This document shows positions 62,864 through 64,000 of a DNA stretch of 64,000 bases, in pieces. Source of the DNA: Seriola aureovittata (taxonomy: Eukaryota; Chordata; Actinopteri; Carangiformes; Carangidae); contig NC_079383.1 in the NCBI RefSeq assembly GCF_021018895.1, positions 21,677,853 to 21,741,852 on the forward strand, read 5' to 3'. The translations under genes and the position numbers were made by a program. Position 1 is the first letter of the stretch; the number at the start of each line of letters is the position of its first letter. The notes beneath the pieces were generated by a model. It did not search any database. It was not told the origin of the DNA and saw only the letters and a program-made list of their open reading frames with translations.

Positions 62864-63484
62864 GAACAATAACAGGAATCAGCCAGGCATGCAGAGCTGG
62901 TGAATGAGCGTCTGAGCGCTTGGCTGTTGCTTTCTGCGGAGTCAGCGAAGCTACGAGTCAAACCCCAGGTCAAAGGTCAAAGGTCAAAACTGAGAGGCGG
63001 CTTACCTCACGCATCATCAGGGTGCCCTCCTGGGAGCTGTTTCCATACGTGTCGCCGTGGGAGTCGTTGTGACCTCCCATCATGCCGAAGGACTCGTTTG
63101 CACCTTGACTGGCGGCCGGCCTGAAACACAGACGTCGACATGTTTATGTTTTTATTTTATTTTAAGTTGTTTTGACTGATAATCTTTTAAATGGAGGTGA
63201 GAGCTTAACAAGGTGTCGTTGTTCGTTAACCTGCCGCTCCTTCTTCTTCTCTGGATTAAATGTGAAATCTGAAATGTGTTGAACATCACTGACGACACTC
63301 ACATAATTCGCGGTATATCGCTGACAGCCACTGATCCGTCGTTGGCCCCGCCCTCCCCTTCCTCGTCCTCGCTGCTGTGAGACTCCTCACTGGACGACGA
63401 GTAGTCCGTCACTTTGACGGGCGGGCGGCTGGTTTCCTCCCCCTGTCGCAGCTCTCTCAGCTCTTTGGCCAGAGCCGTCAAATC
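52689..63484 (-). CDS. tnik: TRAF2- and NCK-interacting kinase, C-terminal part with CNH domain (partial)
   Basis: Twelve minus-strand exons: 63484-63303, 63120-63006, 61204-61070, 60836-60728, 60101-59925, 59826-59683, 58576-58442, 58187-58087, 57836-57687, 56370-56211, 53065-52926, 52772-52689. They join to 543 codons plus stop with matching phases. The N-terminal STE20 kinase domain lies beyond the right edge. TNIK is a germinal-centre kinase of the Wnt/TCF4, JNK and cytoskeletal pathways; its citron-homology domain binds small GTPases such as Rap2. Seen: LAKELRELR...[63 protein letters not shown]; then the CNH domain (about residues 230-530), ending [14 protein letters not shown]. These match TNIK better than MINK1 or MAP4K4, notably EGTLM-RE and the last residues. 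The exon at 61204-61070 is poorly conserved and may be alternatively spliced. Confidence 0.95.
53086..53152. repeat. (CA)n microsatellite 20 bp upstream of a tnik acceptor
   Basis: On the tnik strand this is a TG array ending just before the CTCCTGCCCCTGCAG acceptor of the exon at 53065. Confidence 0.95.
53153..56210 (-). other. tnik: tnik intron
   Basis: No exon recognised. It includes a CTC-rich tract at 54025-54060, a TG array (54867-54900) and a 17-bp direct repeat (55113-55160). Confidence 0.5.
55113..55160. repeat. 17-bp minisatellite, about 2.5 units
   Basis: CCAGGAGGGGGCGTCA repeats twice in tandem, then a shortened variant CCAGGAGGATGTCA. Confidence 0.85.
61070..61204 (-). other. 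tnik: Probable variable tnik exon
   Basis: 135 nt open in the expected frame, phase 0 at both ends, with acceptor TTTTCCCCACAG and a weaker donor CAG|GTAGCT. It encodes [20 protein letters not shown]..., Ser/Pro-rich. It sits where human TNIK has a Ser/Gly-rich segment between LMIRE and YGMGSS, but there is little residue identity. Confidence 0.55.
62041..62118. repeat. (CA)n microsatellite, 39 units
   Basis: Uninterrupted array in a tnik intron. Confidence 0.97.
62757..62862. repeat. (CA)n microsatellite with a CG-interrupted start
   Basis: CACGCACGCACG at the start, then an uninterrupted CA array of about 90 bp in a tnik intron. Confidence 0.97.
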
Positions 63485-64000
63485 CTGCAGGAGAGGAAGA
63501 CACACGAACACATCATCAACTCATTCTGCCGTTTCTGCGTTACGCTGAGTGAAGCTCAGGTAACGCCCAGGTGAGGTTTTCACTCCGAGCTGACTGGGAG
63601 GAGTCTATTATACTATCTATAGACTTTTAAGAAGCTTAAACGGGAGAATGTTTCATAAACGGATTATAAAAATAGTTGCTCTACGTTACTGTTCACATTA
63701 TTATTATTATTATTATTATTATATTTAGTGTCTGAGGCAGCTGCAGAAAGCTCCGGTCACAGGAAGTGTCTCTGGTGAGAAGTCAGATTGGCATTTCATT
63801 AAATTTTAGATCGATATCATACGGCAGCACAAAGTGTTTCATTAGCTCAAAGTGTTGATTATGAGAAAGTAATTTACTGGTGGAAGCAATTTACATTTTA
63901 AATGACGAGCAGCGGCCGTCAGACTCTTCTGTGAGCTGCAGCGAACAAACCGTACATCCAGAGAACAGCCAACTTCTAAATGATTGTAAGTGTGTGTCTG
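63485..64000 (-). other. tnik: tnik intron at the right edge
   Basis: No exon recognised. An ATT microsatellite lies at 63699-63722. Confidence 0.45.

Larger units (their letters stand above)
60102..63005 (-). other. tnik: tnik introns with long CA arrays
   Basis: Besides exons 60836-60728 and 61204-61070 no coding sequence was recognised. Contents: a 78-bp CA array (62041-62118), a second CA array of about 90 bp (62772-62862) and a decayed TIR element (62230-62490). Confidence 0.5.

Overview
This is vertebrate nuclear DNA, almost certainly from a teleost fish. Genes are split into short GT-AG exons, CA/TG microsatellites are very dense, and several repeat types common in fish genomes recur (TIR elements beginning GGGCTGCA, GCTAAGCTAA clusters, an 'ATCAATCAATCAAACTTTAT' dispersed repeat). 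There are no operons, phage genes or CRISPR arrays.

Layout, left to right. About 0.4-0.8 kb holds the first coding exon of an unidentified minus-strand gene with an RFX X-box-like promoter. 2.6-24.4 kb holds a polyhomeotic gene (plus), called phc3 from its C-terminal motifs and its neighbours. 24.6-28.26 kb is cldn11 (plus). 28.3-33.4 kb is slc7a14 (minus), tail-to-tail with cldn11. 37.0-38.86 kb is rpl22l1 (minus). 40.8-46.8 kb is eif5a2 (minus). 49-64 kb holds the 3' part of tnik (minus), whose upstream exons lie beyond the right edge. PHC3, CLDN11, SLC7A14, RPL22L1, EIF5A2 and TNIK also lie together on human 3q26.2, which supports each call. PRKCI, SKIL and SLC2A2, which lie between these genes in human, were not seen here, as expected if this is one of two fish paralogons after genome duplication and gene loss.

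I joined exons by hand from splice sites and phase. Every complete model closes in frame: phc3 1217 codons plus stop, cldn11 216, slc7a14 759, rpl22l1 129, eif5a2 156. The tnik part gives 543 in-frame codons plus stop.

The neighbours do not form a pathway: a PRC1 subunit, a tight-junction claudin, a lysosomal amino-acid transporter-like protein, a ribosomal protein paralogue, a translation factor and a kinase. The two translation genes, rpl22l1 and eif5a2, share pyrimidine-rich (TOP-like) starts.

The most notable structure is a near-perfect 1,789-bp tandem duplication inside phc3, bounded by CA arrays. It copies one phase-0 exon in frame, so the predicted protein carries a conserved polyhomeotic segment twice. 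The rest of the non-coding DNA is introns, UTRs, microsatellites and many decayed non-autonomous transposon copies.
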